The notes below the pieces were generated by a model. That model was not told the origin of the DNA and made no database searches. It worked only from the letters and a program-made list of their open reading frames with translations. The translations under genes and the position numbers were made by a program. A stretch of DNA of 64,000 nt from Vampirovibrio chlorellavorus (lineage in GTDB: Bacteria; Cyanobacteriota; Vampirovibrionia; Vampirovibrionales; Vampirovibrionaceae), in NCBI GenBank assembly GCA_001858525.1, contig LAPX01000008.1, forward strand, positions 1 through 64,000. Reading direction: 5' to 3'. This document shows, piece by piece, positions 15,830-24,858 of this stretch (its first letter is position 1; each line of letters opens with the position of its first letter).

Positions 15830-16651
15830 ATGGCATTGTGGTTTCTCAACCGGTATAAAAACCGCTGCCGCAATAGGGCCATCCACAACCGGTGCAAAAC
15901 GGGCCTCACCCTGTGGGCCAAGCAACATCCCTATCTGGGCAACAGCCTGCTGTCAATGGCCTTAACCCTGTGCCTGCTGGACGCCACCAGCAACCCATCT
16001 GCGGCCCTTGATCGTGCCCGCCAAAAATCGGAAAATTCGATGGTCAATTCAACGATCAATCTGGACTGTGCCAATCCTGCCTCAATGGACATTACCAGTC
16101 TGGTCGCCCTCAGCGAACCCGTGGCCCTGGTCCAAAGCGGGACGGCCCTGGGCAGTGGGGTGATTGTCAGCCACACCGGAACCCTGATCACCGCCGCCCA
16201 TAGTATCCAAACCAACCAGCCGGTCACCATCTACCTCTCCGGACGAGAAGCCTTACCGGCGCAATTGCAAGCCCTTTACCCCCAAGCCGATGTGGCCGTG
16301 TTGCAATTGCCCAGCGGTCATTACCCTTGCTTGCCCTTAGCCCAAAGGCTGCCAAACCGACACGACCCCGTTTGGGTGCTGGGCCTGCAATCCCAACCAA
16401 TCGTACAGGGAGTTATTTATGAGAACCGCATTGAAGAAGTGCTGCGGCAACCCAACCATTTGGTGCTATTGCGCTTATCCTTGAACTTGCCAGCGGGCCA
16501 CAGTGGCGGCCCCATTCTCAACGCCCAAGGGGACGTGATCGGCATCGTCAGCGCCGCACTGAGACAACCCACACACGCCGCCTCCGGCGTGCGGTTTTCC
16601 ACGTTGGGCAGCAGCTTGCTGTTTCTGAAAGCGTCCAGCATCCCCCAATAA
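15830..16651 (+). CDS. Trypsin-like serine protease (HtrA/S1 fold)
   Basis: The triad can be read: TLITAAHSI (His), ADVAVLQL (Asp) and LPAGHSGGPIL (Ser). GSGVIVSHTG before the His is typical of HtrA/trypsin-2 domains. There is no PDZ domain. The N-terminus is basic (KNRCRNRAIHNRCK), followed by LLSMALTLCLLDATS, a hydrophobic segment that may be a signal peptide or anchor. GGAG lies 7 nt before ATG 15830; ATG 15800 has GGGGA at similar distance, so the start is uncertain. It is likely a periplasmic or surface protease. The neighbours give no hint of the substrate. Confidence 0.8.
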   Translation: MALWFLNRYKNRCRNRAIHNRCKTGLTLWAKQHPYLGNSLLSMALTLCLLDATSNPSAALDRARQKSENSMVNSTINLDCANPASMDITSLVALSEPVALVQSGTALGSGVIVSHTGTLITAAHSIQTNQPVTIYLSGREALPAQLQALYPQADVAVLQLPSGHYPCLPLAQRLPNRHDPVWVLGLQSQPIVQGVIYENRIEEVLRQPNHLVLLRLSLNLPAGHSGGPILNAQGDVIGIVSAALRQPTHAASGVRFSTLGSSLLFLKASSIPQ

Positions 16652-16701
16652 CGGACAGACCCTCGCCGCATTTCAAATCAAGTGCCAGACACTTGAGAAC
16701 G

Positions 16702-17421
16702 TTAAACCAGCCCTTCCCGCAAGGCTTTTACCGCCACCTGGGTGCGATCATCCACCGATAATTTTTGAATAATGCTGGCCACATGGGCTTTGGCCGTGTG
16801 GGCGGATACCTGCAAAATCAAGGCAATTTCCTTGTTGCTTTTACCGTCCACAATGCATTTCAGTACTTCCAGCTCTCGCTCGGTCAGCTCCGCGTTATAA
16901 CGCACCCGACTGTAATGCTTCTTCTCAGATCCCTCCACAGGATTGACTTCAGGCTGAGACCCTTTCGATCCATCTGCGCCAATTGGCAGGGTTTGCATGA
17001 CCATGCGAGCAATGGCCGGATCCAGCCAAATGGCCCCATCCAGAACCATTTGAATGACCTGATACAGGCGATCCATTTTAATGTCTTTCATGCAGTAGGC
17101 ATCGGCACCGGCAGCCATGGAGGCCAACACTTCCTCGTGATTCTGAATGGAGGTCAACATCAACACTTTTATATCCGGTAACATCTGCTTGATTTTGACG
17201 GTGGCCGTAATGCCATCCATGACCGGCATACCAATATCCATCAAAATTAAATCGGGCTTTTTGGCCACGGCCAAATCCAGTCCCTGCTGACCATTTTCAG
17301 CCTCACCTACAATTTCCAAACCTTCTTTTTCAGACAAGGCCATACTCAAGCCAAAGCGGGCCAGTTCATGATCTTCCACAATTAAAACCTGGGCAGGACG
17401 GGTCAGGGATGGGGCGTTCAT
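16702..17421 (-). CDS. NarL/FixJ-type response regulator
   Basis: The receiver domain (residues 10-130) has the acidic pair VEDHE, phosphoacceptor Asp62 in LILMDIGMP, LMLTS and the conserved Lys in YCMKDIK. The LuxR-type helix-turn-helix at the C-terminus starts with ELTERELEVLKCIVDG and has SNKEIALILQVSAHTAKAHV. The gene lies 17 nt downstream of a histidine kinase, with GGAG before its ATG. The protein at 26150 shares the GAIWLDP linker and is a likely paralogue. Confidence 0.93.
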   Translation of the reverse strand: MNAPSLTRPAQVLIVEDHELARFGLSMALSEKEGLEIVGEAENGQQGLDLAVAKKPDLILMDIGMPVMDGITATVKIKQMLPDIKVLMLTSIQNHEEVLASMAAGADAYCMKDIKMDRLYQVIQMVLDGAIWLDPAIARMVMQTLPIGADGSKGSQPEVNPVEGSEKKHYSRVRYNAELTERELEVLKCIVDGKSNKEIALILQVSAHTAKAHVASIIQKLSVDDRTQVAVKALREGLV

Positions 17422-17438
17422 AAGGTCTCCGGCTAGTT

Positions 17439-18704
17439 TCAGGGATCAGGGATCTGCAGGGGCAGGGTAATATAAAATCGGGTTCCTTGACCCACTGTGC
17501 TCTCAACGGTAATGCGGCCCCCATGGAGTTCTACAATCATTTTACAGATAGAAAGCCCCAAACCGGAACCAATTTTTTTCTTGGCCTGCTGTACCAGAAA
17601 ATATCGGTCAAACAAATGCGGCAATACCTCCGGCGAAATACCCGGACCGTTGTCGGCCACTTCCAGCCGCATGGCCGTCTCGCCATCCAGAGCTGCAGAA
17701 ACACGAACCCAGCCGCCAGCCTGCACATTTTCAAGGGCGTTGCCCATCAAATTCACCAGTACCCGTTGCAACTGATGCCAATCTCCCGGCACGGCAGGCA
17801 GCGTCGGGGCCACCTCAACAGACACCACAATGTCCTTGCTCTGGGCTAGAGGATGCAACTTGTCCACACTGGCCTGAATCAGATCCACCAGAGCAATCGG
17901 TTCCATCAGCAAGCGCACTCGCCCGGACTCGTACTGATAGGTCTCCAGCAGCTTATTGACCAACGCCAGCAAATCCTCGTTGTTCCGAATCAGGTGCTGG
18001 GTCAGGGGAGCCAGTTTATCGGGCAACTTGTCCCGCTGGGCGTCCATCAGCTCCAGAGCCCGCCGTTCCGCCACCAGGGGCGTCCGCAAGTCATGGGTCA
18101 AGGCCGACACAAAGGTTTCCCGCATCCGCTCACTTTCCTGAAGCTGGGCAATGGTCGCTTCCAGCTCCCGGGTGCGCACCGCCACCCGTTTTTCCAGTTC
18201 CTCGTTCAACAGGCGCAATTCACCTTCAATCCGCTTCAGGTAAGTAATATCCTTACGAATGGCAATAAACTGAACCGGCTTGCCGCTGGCCTCATCCATA
18301 AACGGCACAATGGTGGTATCCACCCAGTAATAGGTGCCATCCTGGGCCCGGTTCTTGACCTCGCCCTTCCACACCTTGCCCTTGGTAATGGTTTGCCACA
18401 TCTCCCGAAAAAAAGAACGGGGATGATAGCCCGAATTAATAATGCGGTGGTTCTGCCCCAACAGTTGCTCCCTGGAAAATCTGGAAATTTTGCAGAAAGT
18501 ATCGTTGACATAGGTAATCGAACCCGCCGCATCGGTAATGGCTACAATGGCCGCTTCATCCAAAGCGAATTTGAAATCACTCAACTGCTTCAGCAACGAC
18601 TGGGGAGAGTCCGACAAGGCAGCAGCCAGCCCCGCCTCCCCTGACGAATCCGCGAGAGACGATGGAACCGATTGAGACTTTGAGGACGATCCGGGTTGAT
18701 TCAT
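17439..18704 (-). CDS. Cytosolic PAS-domain sensor histidine kinase
   Basis: After a Ser-rich N-terminus, residues about 50-165 form a PAS domain (ITYVNDTFCKISRFS, then AIRKDITYLKRIE), followed by a coiled coil. The H-box SALTHDLRTPLVAER has the phosphoacceptor His near residue 203. The ATPase domain has NLMGNALENV, VADNGPGI, and GSGLGLSICK. No transmembrane segment is visible, so it senses an internal signal, perhaps redox or a ligand through PAS. It overlaps the upstream CBS gene by 4 nt (ATGA) and precedes the response regulator, forming a three-gene operon. Confidence 0.93.
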   Translation of the reverse strand: MNQPGSSSKSQSVPSSLADSSGEAGLAAALSDSPQSLLKQLSDFKFALDEAAIVAITDAAGSITYVNDTFCKISRFSREQLLGQNHRIINSGYHPRSFFREMWQTITKGKVWKGEVKNRAQDGTYYWVDTTIVPFMDEASGKPVQFIAIRKDITYLKRIEGELRLLNEELEKRVAVRTRELEATIAQLQESERMRETFVSALTHDLRTPLVAERRALELMDAQRDKLPDKLAPLTQHLIRNNEDLLALVNKLLETYQYESGRVRLLMEPIALVDLIQASVDKLHPLAQSKDIVVSVEVAPTLPAVPGDWHQLQRVLVNLMGNALENVQAGGWVRVSAALDGETAMRLEVADNGPGISPEVLPHLFDRYFLVQQAKKKIGSGLGLSICKMIVELHGGRITVESTVGQGTRFYITLPLQIPDP

Positions 18705-19204
18705 GCAGACACAAGGGTTTTACACTGATTTGGCATATGACCGCTACAGGCCTTGGGCGCTTCTTTCAATACTTTTAACAGATCGAAGGAAGTCACAATG
18801 CCTTTCACCTGATTGGTCCGTGCTTCCACAATAATAACCCGATGCACCCGATGATGCAGCATTAACTCTGCCAAGCGATGCACACTGGTTTCCGGGAAAG
18901 CCCGCACCACATCGCGGGTCATAAAATCAGATACAAAGCCTTCGGCAATGCCTTCCAGATGAAAGCCTTCCTGAGCCAGCATGCGATCCAGCAAAGCCTG
19001 CTCCACGGAATCTGACACCCCCATGTTCAACCCGCTGGCTAAAATATCGCTCACACTGATGACTCCAACCAGATGACCTTCACTATCCACAACCGGCGCC
19101 CCGCTGATTTTATTAATCATCAACAACTGCTGCACTTCATCACATGTCATGGTGGGACGAGCCGTAATGACGTGGGTACTCATTATGGATTTGGCACTAC
19201 GCAT
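18701..19204 (-). CDS. CBS-domain pair protein
   Basis: A 167-residue protein consisting of two CBS motifs: IMSTHVITARPTMTCDEVQ to VVDSEGHLVGVISVSDIL, and FMTRDVVRAFPETSVHRLAE to VIIVEARTNQVKGIVTSFDLL. Such pairs bind adenine nucleotides. It is the first gene of the operon with the PAS kinase and regulator, suggesting that energy state or NAD(P)/ATP feeds into this pathway. Start ATG 19204 has GGAG 8 nt upstream; a longer frame to 19306 lacks support. Confidence 0.9.
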   Translation of the reverse strand: MRSAKSIMSTHVITARPTMTCDEVQQLLMINKISGAPVVDSEGHLVGVISVSDILASGLNMGVSDSVEQALLDRMLAQEGFHLEGIAEGFVSDFMTRDVVRAFPETSVHRLAELMLHHRVHRVIIVEARTNQVKGIVTSFDLLKVLKEAPKACSGHMPNQCKTLVSA

Positions 19205-19559
19205 GATGTTCTCTCCTTCATCTTTTTTTGAAATTTGGAAGTGAACCAGTTTCCCCCACCCAAAAGCGATAAAAATGGCCAGTGTCCAAGAAAGTAGCCC
19301 GAACACCGGCCAATGAGAATTCCGTGTTTGAAAGATCAGGGGTGAGTTTGAAATCCGTTAGATAGAGCTTATTTAGATAGGGTTTATGGTGTGCAACCCC
19401 TTTGGGGTTTACGCATTTTAAACTCTCATAATTGCTCAGGGGTAAAATCGGACATTTGGCTATCAGTTAAACGGCTAATACCTCCCTTCGCAGAACGGGC
19501 AATTTGGGACCCGCCGGAAATCGCTACACTGAAAGCACAAGCGTAAAAAAAGGAGGTGC
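19205..19559. other. Intergenic region between divergent operons
   Basis: Upstream region of the CBS operon (left) and the gene at 19560 (right). It contains a short hairpin, AACCCC-TTT-GGGGTT at 19395-19409, and GGAGGT just before 19560. No gene or clear promoter is seen. Confidence 0.4.
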
Positions 19560-20012
19560 ATGATGACCGTCTTTCGCAACACAAACATCAAACCCCAAGA
19601 TCCTCTGGAAACCTGGCAAGTGGTGCATCTGGATGAGCGGTTTGACAGCGCCCAACAAATTGCCGCCCACCTAAAACAGCAACTTCTGGCCCAGGGAACC
19701 GGCACCCCGCTAACGCTGGTACTTCCCTGCCCCCTGACGCTGGCCGGCATCTATGACCGTGGCGTACTGGATGTACTGGACGCCCTGTTTGAACTCAGGA
19801 AGCAAGGTTGTCAGTACCGGGTGTACGGATTGGATGGCGACATTCAACTGTGGGCCCCAGAACATACCAAAACAGAACATACCAAAACTCAAAACCCCAA
19901 AACCGAAACGCCCCCACACACTCACTTCCTGCGGGAACTCCTAAAGCCCGTGGATATACTGACCCATCGGGCCCAGCAGTCACTCAGCCAATTCCTGATT
20001 TTGGAGGGGTAG
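19560..20012 (+). CDS. Unrecognised protein with HTKTE repeats
   Basis: A 150-residue protein. Residues 1-97 look folded, with VLPCPLTLAGIYDRGVLD and a final strand YGLDGDIQLWAP. A short repetitive charged linker (EHTKTEHTKTQNPKTE) and a C-terminal helix follow. The first part ends with a YRVYGLDGD motif that resembles YRFTGLDTP near the end of the protein encoded just downstream, hinting at a shared fold or function. AAGGAGG precedes the tandem ATGs at 19560 and 19563. The family is unknown to me. Confidence 0.6.
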   Translation: MMTVFRNTNIKPQDPLETWQVVHLDERFDSAQQIAAHLKQQLLAQGTGTPLTLVLPCPLTLAGIYDRGVLDVLDALFELRKQGCQYRVYGLDGDIQLWAPEHTKTEHTKTQNPKTETPPHTHFLRELLKPVDILTHRAQQSLSQFLILEG

Positions 20013-20016
20013 CACC

Positions 20017-20322
20017 GTGGAATCAGCCAGTCAGCATTTAACAACACTCCCCCTGGAGCAATTCCCCCCGTACGTGGCGCCGACCACTCATACCAACCGG
20101 AATAACCACCGGGCTCGGTTTTTATACAAACTCATTTCCGAACGACTCTCCACCCAGGGGAAGCCCTGCTTACTGCCCTCCCTTAGCCAGTGGGCCTGTT
20201 TTTTCAAGTGCTCTCACATGGAAATACATGATGCCCTTCGCTTTTTGCGCAATCAAGGCCTCGACTACCGGTTCACCGGTCTGGATACCCCGCTGGAGGT
20301 ATGGCGGAACGAGCATGCCTAA
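20017..20322 (+). CDS. Small winged-helix-like protein
   Basis: A 101-residue protein starting with GTG 20017 (GGAGGGG about 9 nt upstream), 4 nt after the previous stop codon. Residues 33-85 (RFLYKLISERLSTQG, then LPSLSQWACFFKCSHMEIH and ALRFLRNQGLDYR) look like a GntR-type winged helix-turn-helix. No effector domain is present. It forms a probable operon with the preceding gene and perhaps the universal stress protein at 20360. Function is inferred from pattern only. Confidence 0.55.
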   Translation: MESASQHLTTLPLEQFPPYVAPTTHTNRNNHRARFLYKLISERLSTQGKPCLLPSLSQWACFFKCSHMEIHDALRFLRNQGLDYRFTGLDTPLEVWRNEHA

Positions 20323-20359
20323 GTTACTGTAACCCCTGAGTGAGAAGGAGATCCCTGCC

Positions 20360-20815
20360 ATGAAAATTTTATTGCCCATTGATGGCTCCGACTGTTCCAC
20401 CCGCACCCTGTATTGGGCCGCCCAAACCTTCAGTAAAACCAACAGCCAGTATCATCTGCTGTATGTGGTGCCCATTAACTACAACGAAGTCAGCCTGGTG
20501 GAGTATGAAATCCCCGGTGTTCAGGAAGCGCTGAAAACCGCCCAGAACCTGTTAACCTCTCTGGGCTGCCAAGTGGAAAAGGCCATTTTTCTGGAAGGCG
20601 ATCCCATCAGCCTGATTTGCGAGTACGCCGAAGACATGGAGGCCGATCAGGTGGTGCTGGGCTCACACGGACGCAGTGGCTTTACCAAATTACTGCTGGG
20701 CAGCGTCAGCATTGCAGTCATGGAAAAATGCCAGCGCCCGGTAACCATCCATCGCAATTTTGAACCAGTCCCCGTCAAGATGCCCCAAATGCTGAAATCG
20801 GGTACCATTCTATAA
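20360..20815 (+). CDS. Universal stress protein, single domain
   Basis: A 151-residue UspA-like protein. [19 protein letters not shown] opens the fold, and [20 protein letters not shown] carries the G-2x-G-9x-G-S nucleotide-binding signature, so it likely binds ATP. It ends with VTIHR followed by a 20-residue tail. AAGGAG lies about 10 nt before the start. The D-lactate dehydrogenase-like gene follows after 43 nt in the same direction, consistent with a fermentative or low-oxygen response unit. Confidence 0.9.
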   Translation: MKILLPIDGSDCSTRTLYWAAQTFSKTNSQYHLLYVVPINYNEVSLVEYEIPGVQEALKTAQNLLTSLGCQVEKAIFLEGDPISLICEYAEDMEADQVVLGSHGRSGFTKLLLGSVSIAVMEKCQRPVTIHRNFEPVPVKMPQMLKSGTIL

Positions 20816-20858
20816 ACGCATCAAACGCATTTCAACCTGTTTACAAGGAGCAACCCAC

Positions 20859-21887
20859 ATGAAAATGGCCGTTTTCAGCGCCAAAGTTTACGATCGGGAA
20901 TTTTTAACCGAAGCCAACCAGTCCGCCGGACATGAACTGACTTTTTTTGAGCCCCATCTGGACATTTCGACCGTACAACTGACCGCAGGCCATGATGCGG
21001 TTTGCGTGTTCACCAACGACACCCTGGACGAGAAAGTGTTACAGGCTTTAGCGCAGGCCCAGGTCAAGGTGATTGCACTGCGTTGCGCCGGCTATAACAA
21101 TATCGATCTGGAAGTGGCCCAGCAGTTAGGCATTACAGTGGTTCGGGTGCCGGCATATTCCCCCTATGCGGTGGCCGAACACGCCGTGGGTATGATGTTG
21201 ACCCTGAACCGTAAGTTCCATAAAGCCTACAACCGGGTCCGGGAAGGCAACTTCAAACTGGATTGCCTACTGGGCTTTGATTTCCACGGAAAGACCGTGG
21301 GTATTGTGGGCACCGGAAAAATCGGTACGGTAGCCGCCAACATTATGAAAGGCTTCGGCTGCCGGGTGCTGGCCTACGATCCAGCCCCCAACATCCTGTT
21401 TGAAGAACACGGTATCCACTGTGTCAGCCTGCCAGAACTGCTCAAACAATCCGATATCATTAGTTTGCACTGTCCCCTCACCCCGGAGACCTATCACCTG
21501 ATCAACGATGAAACCCTGTCCCAGATGAAAGACGGGGTCATGATCATCAACACCAGCCGTGGCGGCATTATCGATACCACAGCCATCATCCGGGGACTGA
21601 AAGCCGGTAAGGTGGGCTATCTGGGACTGGATGTGTACGAGGAAGAAGCCGATATTTTCTTTGAGGATCTCTCGGACAAGTGCATGGAAGACGATGTATT
21701 CGCCCGTCTGATGACCTTCCCCAACGTGCTAATCACCGGGCATCAGGCCTTTTTCACCCAGGAAGCCATGGCCAACATCGCCCAAACCACCCTCAACAAC
21801 ATCAGTCAGGTGGAACGCGGACAAGCCTGTCCCAATCAGGTACTCCCCTTACCCGGTGAACTCAAAGTGGCTGCCGTGCACAAGTAA
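20859..21887 (+). CDS. ldhA: D-lactate dehydrogenase-type 2-hydroxyacid dehydrogenase
   Basis: The protein interconverts pyruvate and D-lactate using NADH. The Rossmann motif is [14 protein letters not shown] near residue 148. The catalytic residues are Arg in NTSRGG, Glu in GLDVYEEE and His in [11 protein letters not shown]. Pro/Tyr in [20 protein letters not shown] and the length (342) fit D-LDH more than other members. AAGGAG lies 10 nt before the start. Its position after a universal stress protein suggests a role in fermentation. Confidence 0.88.
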   Translation: MKMAVFSAKVYDREFLTEANQSAGHELTFFEPHLDISTVQLTAGHDAVCVFTNDTLDEKVLQALAQAQVKVIALRCAGYNNIDLEVAQQLGITVVRVPAYSPYAVAEHAVGMMLTLNRKFHKAYNRVREGNFKLDCLLGFDFHGKTVGIVGTGKIGTVAANIMKGFGCRVLAYDPAPNILFEEHGIHCVSLPELLKQSDIISLHCPLTPETYHLINDETLSQMKDGVMIINTSRGGIIDTTAIIRGLKAGKVGYLGLDVYEEEADIFFEDLSDKCMEDDVFARLMTFPNVLITGHQAFFTQEAMANIAQTTLNNISQVERGQACPNQVLPLPGELKVAAVHK

Positions 21888-22082
21888 GGGCTTATCCGAA
21901 AGCGCTTCAGTGCCTGAACGCAGCCGGGAGGTTTGCCAGGATGAATCGGCCTTATTTGAGCTGCAATAGGAACGCTGTGGCTGATAGCCGAATGGCTCAG
22001 ATCCTCCCTCGCTGAATGGCTCATGATTTGACGGGCGAGAAGAATTAAACTGAGGGCAGACCGCAACAAAAGGAGATTCGCC

Positions 22083-22694
22083 ATGCCTCTCTTTTACCTT
22101 CCCCCCATCAAAAATCAGCAGTATCTGCCCTTAAAACCGGAGTGGCTCATTTTGCTGTTGGGCCTGCTGGTTCTTCTGGTCACCACCTGGATGGTGCACC
22201 AGTTTGCGCCCAATCATCGGCCATTTATATTACAGGATTGGGCCGTGGCCAAAGCGGAAACGGTTCATGCAGATCCGGTTATTAAAGACCCACCCGATGA
22301 TCTAGGACTGGCCGCTACCCCCCAATTGCGGGTTCGCATTGCCATGACCACTCCCGTGCAGGCACCCAGACTGACGGCCACCGCCACCACCAGCTCATTG
22401 GAGGCGGCCATCGCCCGCTTGTTACAAGGACATTCGGCGCAAATGCAAAAAGCGGGTCAAGGCAGTGAAATCCCCAAAGGTACCCAGTTACTTGGCTTAT
22501 GGACAGAGGGTAATACGGTCACCGTCAATTTATCGAAAAACTTTAACACCGGCGGCGGAGCCACCAGTATGATTGGCCGGGTGGAGGAACTCCAGAAGGT
22601 CGTCCAGGGAATCAATCCCAGTTACCGGCTCAAAATCGCCATTGAGGGCAAGCCCATCCCCTATGTGGGTGGCGAGGGTCTGGAGCTGGAATAG
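22083..22694 (+). CDS. Membrane-anchored GerMN-domain protein
   Basis: A single transmembrane helix near residues 20-38 (WLILLLGLLVLLVTTWMV) is followed by a linker and a C-terminal GerMN-like domain. The domain has SLEAAIARLLQG, EIPKGTQLLGLW, TVTVNLSKNF and KIAIEGKPIPYVGG. GerMN was first described in spore germination but also occurs in cyanobacteria and other non-sporulating lineages, where it probably binds a cell-wall component. AAAGGAG precedes the ATG. It is followed by copy B of the inverted repeat. Confidence 0.75.
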   Translation: MPLFYLPPIKNQQYLPLKPEWLILLLGLLVLLVTTWMVHQFAPNHRPFILQDWAVAKAETVHADPVIKDPPDDLGLAATPQLRVRIAMTTPVQAPRLTATATTSSLEAAIARLLQGHSAQMQKAGQGSEIPKGTQLLGLWTEGNTVTVNLSKNFNTGGGATSMIGRVEELQKVVQGINPSYRLKIAIEGKPIPYVGGEGLELE

Positions 22695-22710
22695 CCACTC
22701 TCATTCAATT

Positions 22711-22792
22711 AGGCGGGTATCCCTTCACCACATGTTTCTAACTGCTTAAGTACAGCGAGTTAAAAAAACAGGTGGTGAGGGGATACCCACCT
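22711..22792. repeat. Long inverted repeat with conserved core, copy B (short form)
   Basis: Arms of 21 nt (22711-22731 and 22772-22792) with two transition mismatches enclose 40 nt. The core GTTTCTAACTG followed by AGTACAGCGAGTT (22734-22766 overall) is 30 of 33 identical to copy C. The CTGCACGCAG part of copies A and C is missing. It fills the gap between the convergent stop codons of the GerMN gene and dienelactone hydrolase. Confidence 0.87.
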
Positions 22793-22805
22793 TCAAATAA
22801 TAGCG

Positions 22806-23573
22806 CTAGTGCTTCAGGGTCTTGGACAATAAGGCCTTGACCCGACGCCAGGCATCATCGGCAATTTCGGCCCGGTAATCGGCCCGTTGATCACAGAAAA
22901 AACCATGCCCGGCCTCATCATAACGAATCACTTCATAGTGGCACTGGGACTGCTTGAGCACTTCTTCTACCCGGTGCGTATCGGCCAGCGGAATGAGGGG
23001 GTCCTCTTTGCCGAACAGGCACAGAATCTGGCCGTGCATGTCCGGGGCGTATTCAATGGTGGGTTTTCCACCGCCGGGAGCACTATTGGCCACCCCACCG
23101 GGATAAAAGGCAATATTGGCGACAAACTGGGGCAAGGTGGCGGCAATACAGGCCACGTGTCCTCCAAAGCAAAAACCGATACTGGCCACTCGCTCTGGAT
23201 TTTGCACAAAAGGCTGCTGTCCCAGATAAGCCACACTGGCTTGCAGATCTTCCAGAATGCCTTGCCGGGTGGTTTGATCCTTGTGCTGTCGGCCTACGGT
23301 CATACCAGCCTCGTTGTACTCCAGTTCAAAGTTATCCGTGGTGCGGTGGTAGTAATTAATGGCCATAGCCACATAGCCTTCGGCGGCAATACGCTCAGTC
23401 ACCTGCCGAATATGACTGTTGACGCCAAAAATCTCCATCAGCACCAACACGGCAGGCCAGGGACCTTCTCCCTGTGGACGGGCCAAATAGGCCTGCATGG
23501 CTTGCCCTCCCACCGGAATGGTTACCCATTCCGTGGTCACCGCCTGCTGCTGGCCAAATGCTGATTGGGTCAT
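22806..23573 (-). CDS. Dienelactone hydrolase family protein
   Basis: An alpha/beta hydrolase of the dienelactone hydrolase type, 255 residues. The triad is Cys in GFCFGG, Asp in FGKEDPLIP and His in EAGHGFFC. MEIFGVNSHIRQVTERIA near residue 45 is a family hallmark. The cytosolic enzymes of this group hydrolyse lactones or esters; a specific substrate cannot be named. The start at ATG 23573 has GGAGG 9 nt upstream; a TTG start at 23591 would overlap that ribosome site. Confidence 0.92.
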   Translation of the reverse strand: MTQSAFGQQQAVTTEWVTIPVGGQAMQAYLARPQGEGPWPAVLVLMEIFGVNSHIRQVTERIAAEGYVAMAINYYHRTTDNFELEYNEAGMTVGRQHKDQTTRQGILEDLQASVAYLGQQPFVQNPERVASIGFCFGGHVACIAATLPQFVANIAFYPGGVANSAPGGGKPTIEYAPDMHGQILCLFGKEDPLIPLADTHRVEEVLKQSQCHYEVIRYDEAGHGFFCDQRADYRAEIADDAWRRVKALLSKTLKH

Positions 23574-23878
23574 TGTAGTAACCTCCTCCAAAACCGCCTT
23601 CGCTGTATCAGGCCATTATGCCTCAAAGACAATACCAAAACCTAACCGGTTGGGGCTATTCGCAAGGCACGTTTTAAGGCATAATAATGGTATTCAAGCT
23701 GAACTATTTTCAGGTTTATAAAATAACGGGAACCTTGAGGGAAAACCACAGTATTGATACCCCCCGTGGGGTTTGTGTCTTTTGCTGAGGTTTTCCGATA
23801 AAACATCAGCCTAATTAAACAGCTGATCAAAGCACCCAAATCCAAGGAACCGCCGTAAACAGGGGAGTGAAAGACAAT
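23574..23878. other. Intergenic region between divergent genes
   Basis: Upstream region shared by dienelactone hydrolase and the small secreted protein. A short palindrome ACCCCCCGTGGGGT at 23758-23771 is the only structure I see. No RNA gene is recognised. Confidence 0.4.
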
Positions 23879-24136
23879 ATGATTTCTAAACGGGTATACC
23901 TGTTGCTGACCGCTTTACTGCTGTTAATTAGCATTGGGGCCAGTTTTGCCGGACAATCCCAGAAATCGCACCGCTTGGCCGCTTTACAGGCCCTGCAAAC
24001 CGCCAGCCTGCAACTGAGCCGACTGGAAAGTAAAACCGCCAAACAAGCGGAAGCAGAGGCCTTGATCGATAACGCCATCAAGACCCTCAGTTCCGATGAA
24101 AGTAAAACAGCTACCAGTCCATCCGCCCATAGTTAG
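23879..24136 (+). CDS. Small secreted helical protein
   Basis: An 85-residue protein with a clear signal peptide (basic start, YLLLTALLLLISIGA, cleavage after SFA) and a mature region of about 60 residues that is Ala/Gln/Lys-rich and helical. GGGGAG lies about 11 nt before the ATG; a GTG at 23867 is an alternative. No family recognised. The end is 13 nt from the convergent membrane protein gene. Confidence 0.55.
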   Translation: MISKRVYLLLTALLLLISIGASFAGQSQKSHRLAALQALQTASLQLSRLESKTAKQAEAEALIDNAIKTLSSDESKTATSPSAHS

Positions 24137-24149
24137 GCAGAGACTATAT

Positions 24150-24686
24150 TTAAGCGTTATTGGACTTATTCATGCTTTTCCAAAAGGCAATCAGGACAAT
24201 GGACAAGCCAACCGCCATGGCCGTATGGGTTAAACCATAAACTGAGGCGCGCAGGGCGTGGCTGCCTAAAAACAGGGACGTATTCAAAGCAGCCAAATCC
24301 AGATTTCCACTACGAACGCCTAACAAGAAGTGATAGCCTTTATAAAGCATTAATAAGACCGCCACCACCGAGCTGGGCAAGTAGAGTCTGCTGGTCCAGC
24401 GCAAGGTTTTTTCCGACAAGGGAGCAAAACCCATCTGCAAGCCCAAAAATAGCATCCAGGTCACGGCCAGGGGAATGAGGGCACCGATGAGGAAGGTATG
24501 CCCGTGCACCAAAGACAGGCCGAAAACGGATTCCAGGTGTGGGCCTGCCGGCAGCATTTCAGAAATCGGCGCTTTTTTGGAAGATTCCTGAAACAGAATC
24601 CCCATCAAGAGGGCCGCAATCATCATAACGATGGAAAAACGAAGGTAAAGGCGATAAAAAGCGCGGTAATACTCGGGAATATTCAT
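24150..24686 (-). CDS. Four-helix membrane protein (DUF2871-like)
   Basis: A 178-residue protein with four transmembrane segments: IVMMIAALLMGILF, FLIGALIPLAVTWMLFLG, LPSSVVAVLLMLYKGYH and YGLTHTAMAVGLSIVLIAFW. The conserved HGHTF at the second helix and HTAMA at the last resemble DUF2871 proteins, possibly related to heme-containing or oxidase-associated membrane proteins. That likeness is from pattern only. Start ATG 24686 has AGAGG 8 nt upstream. Confidence 0.55.
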   Translation of the reverse strand: MNIPEYYRAFYRLYLRFSIVMMIAALLMGILFQESSKKAPISEMLPAGPHLESVFGLSLVHGHTFLIGALIPLAVTWMLFLGLQMGFAPLSEKTLRWTSRLYLPSSVVAVLLMLYKGYHFLLGVRSGNLDLAALNTSLFLGSHALRASVYGLTHTAMAVGLSIVLIAFWKSMNKSNNA

Positions 24687-24858
24687 AGGGGATACCTCTA
24701 GCAATTGCCTGACACGCTCAAACACGGAATGGGGACACCGGCACGGATCAATTCAACAATTCTAATTAACGATCCTGCCGCTTGGTTTATCATACCCCGA
24801 CCCCACTGAAGAGATCATCTATTGATGAGGACTCAAAAGTGCTTAGGTGGGTAAGCCC

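Noticed and set aside
20360-20815. Toxin-antitoxin or defence system around the small genes at 19.5-20.8 kb
   Set aside because: The genes do not show toxin motifs, and the last is a clear universal stress protein.
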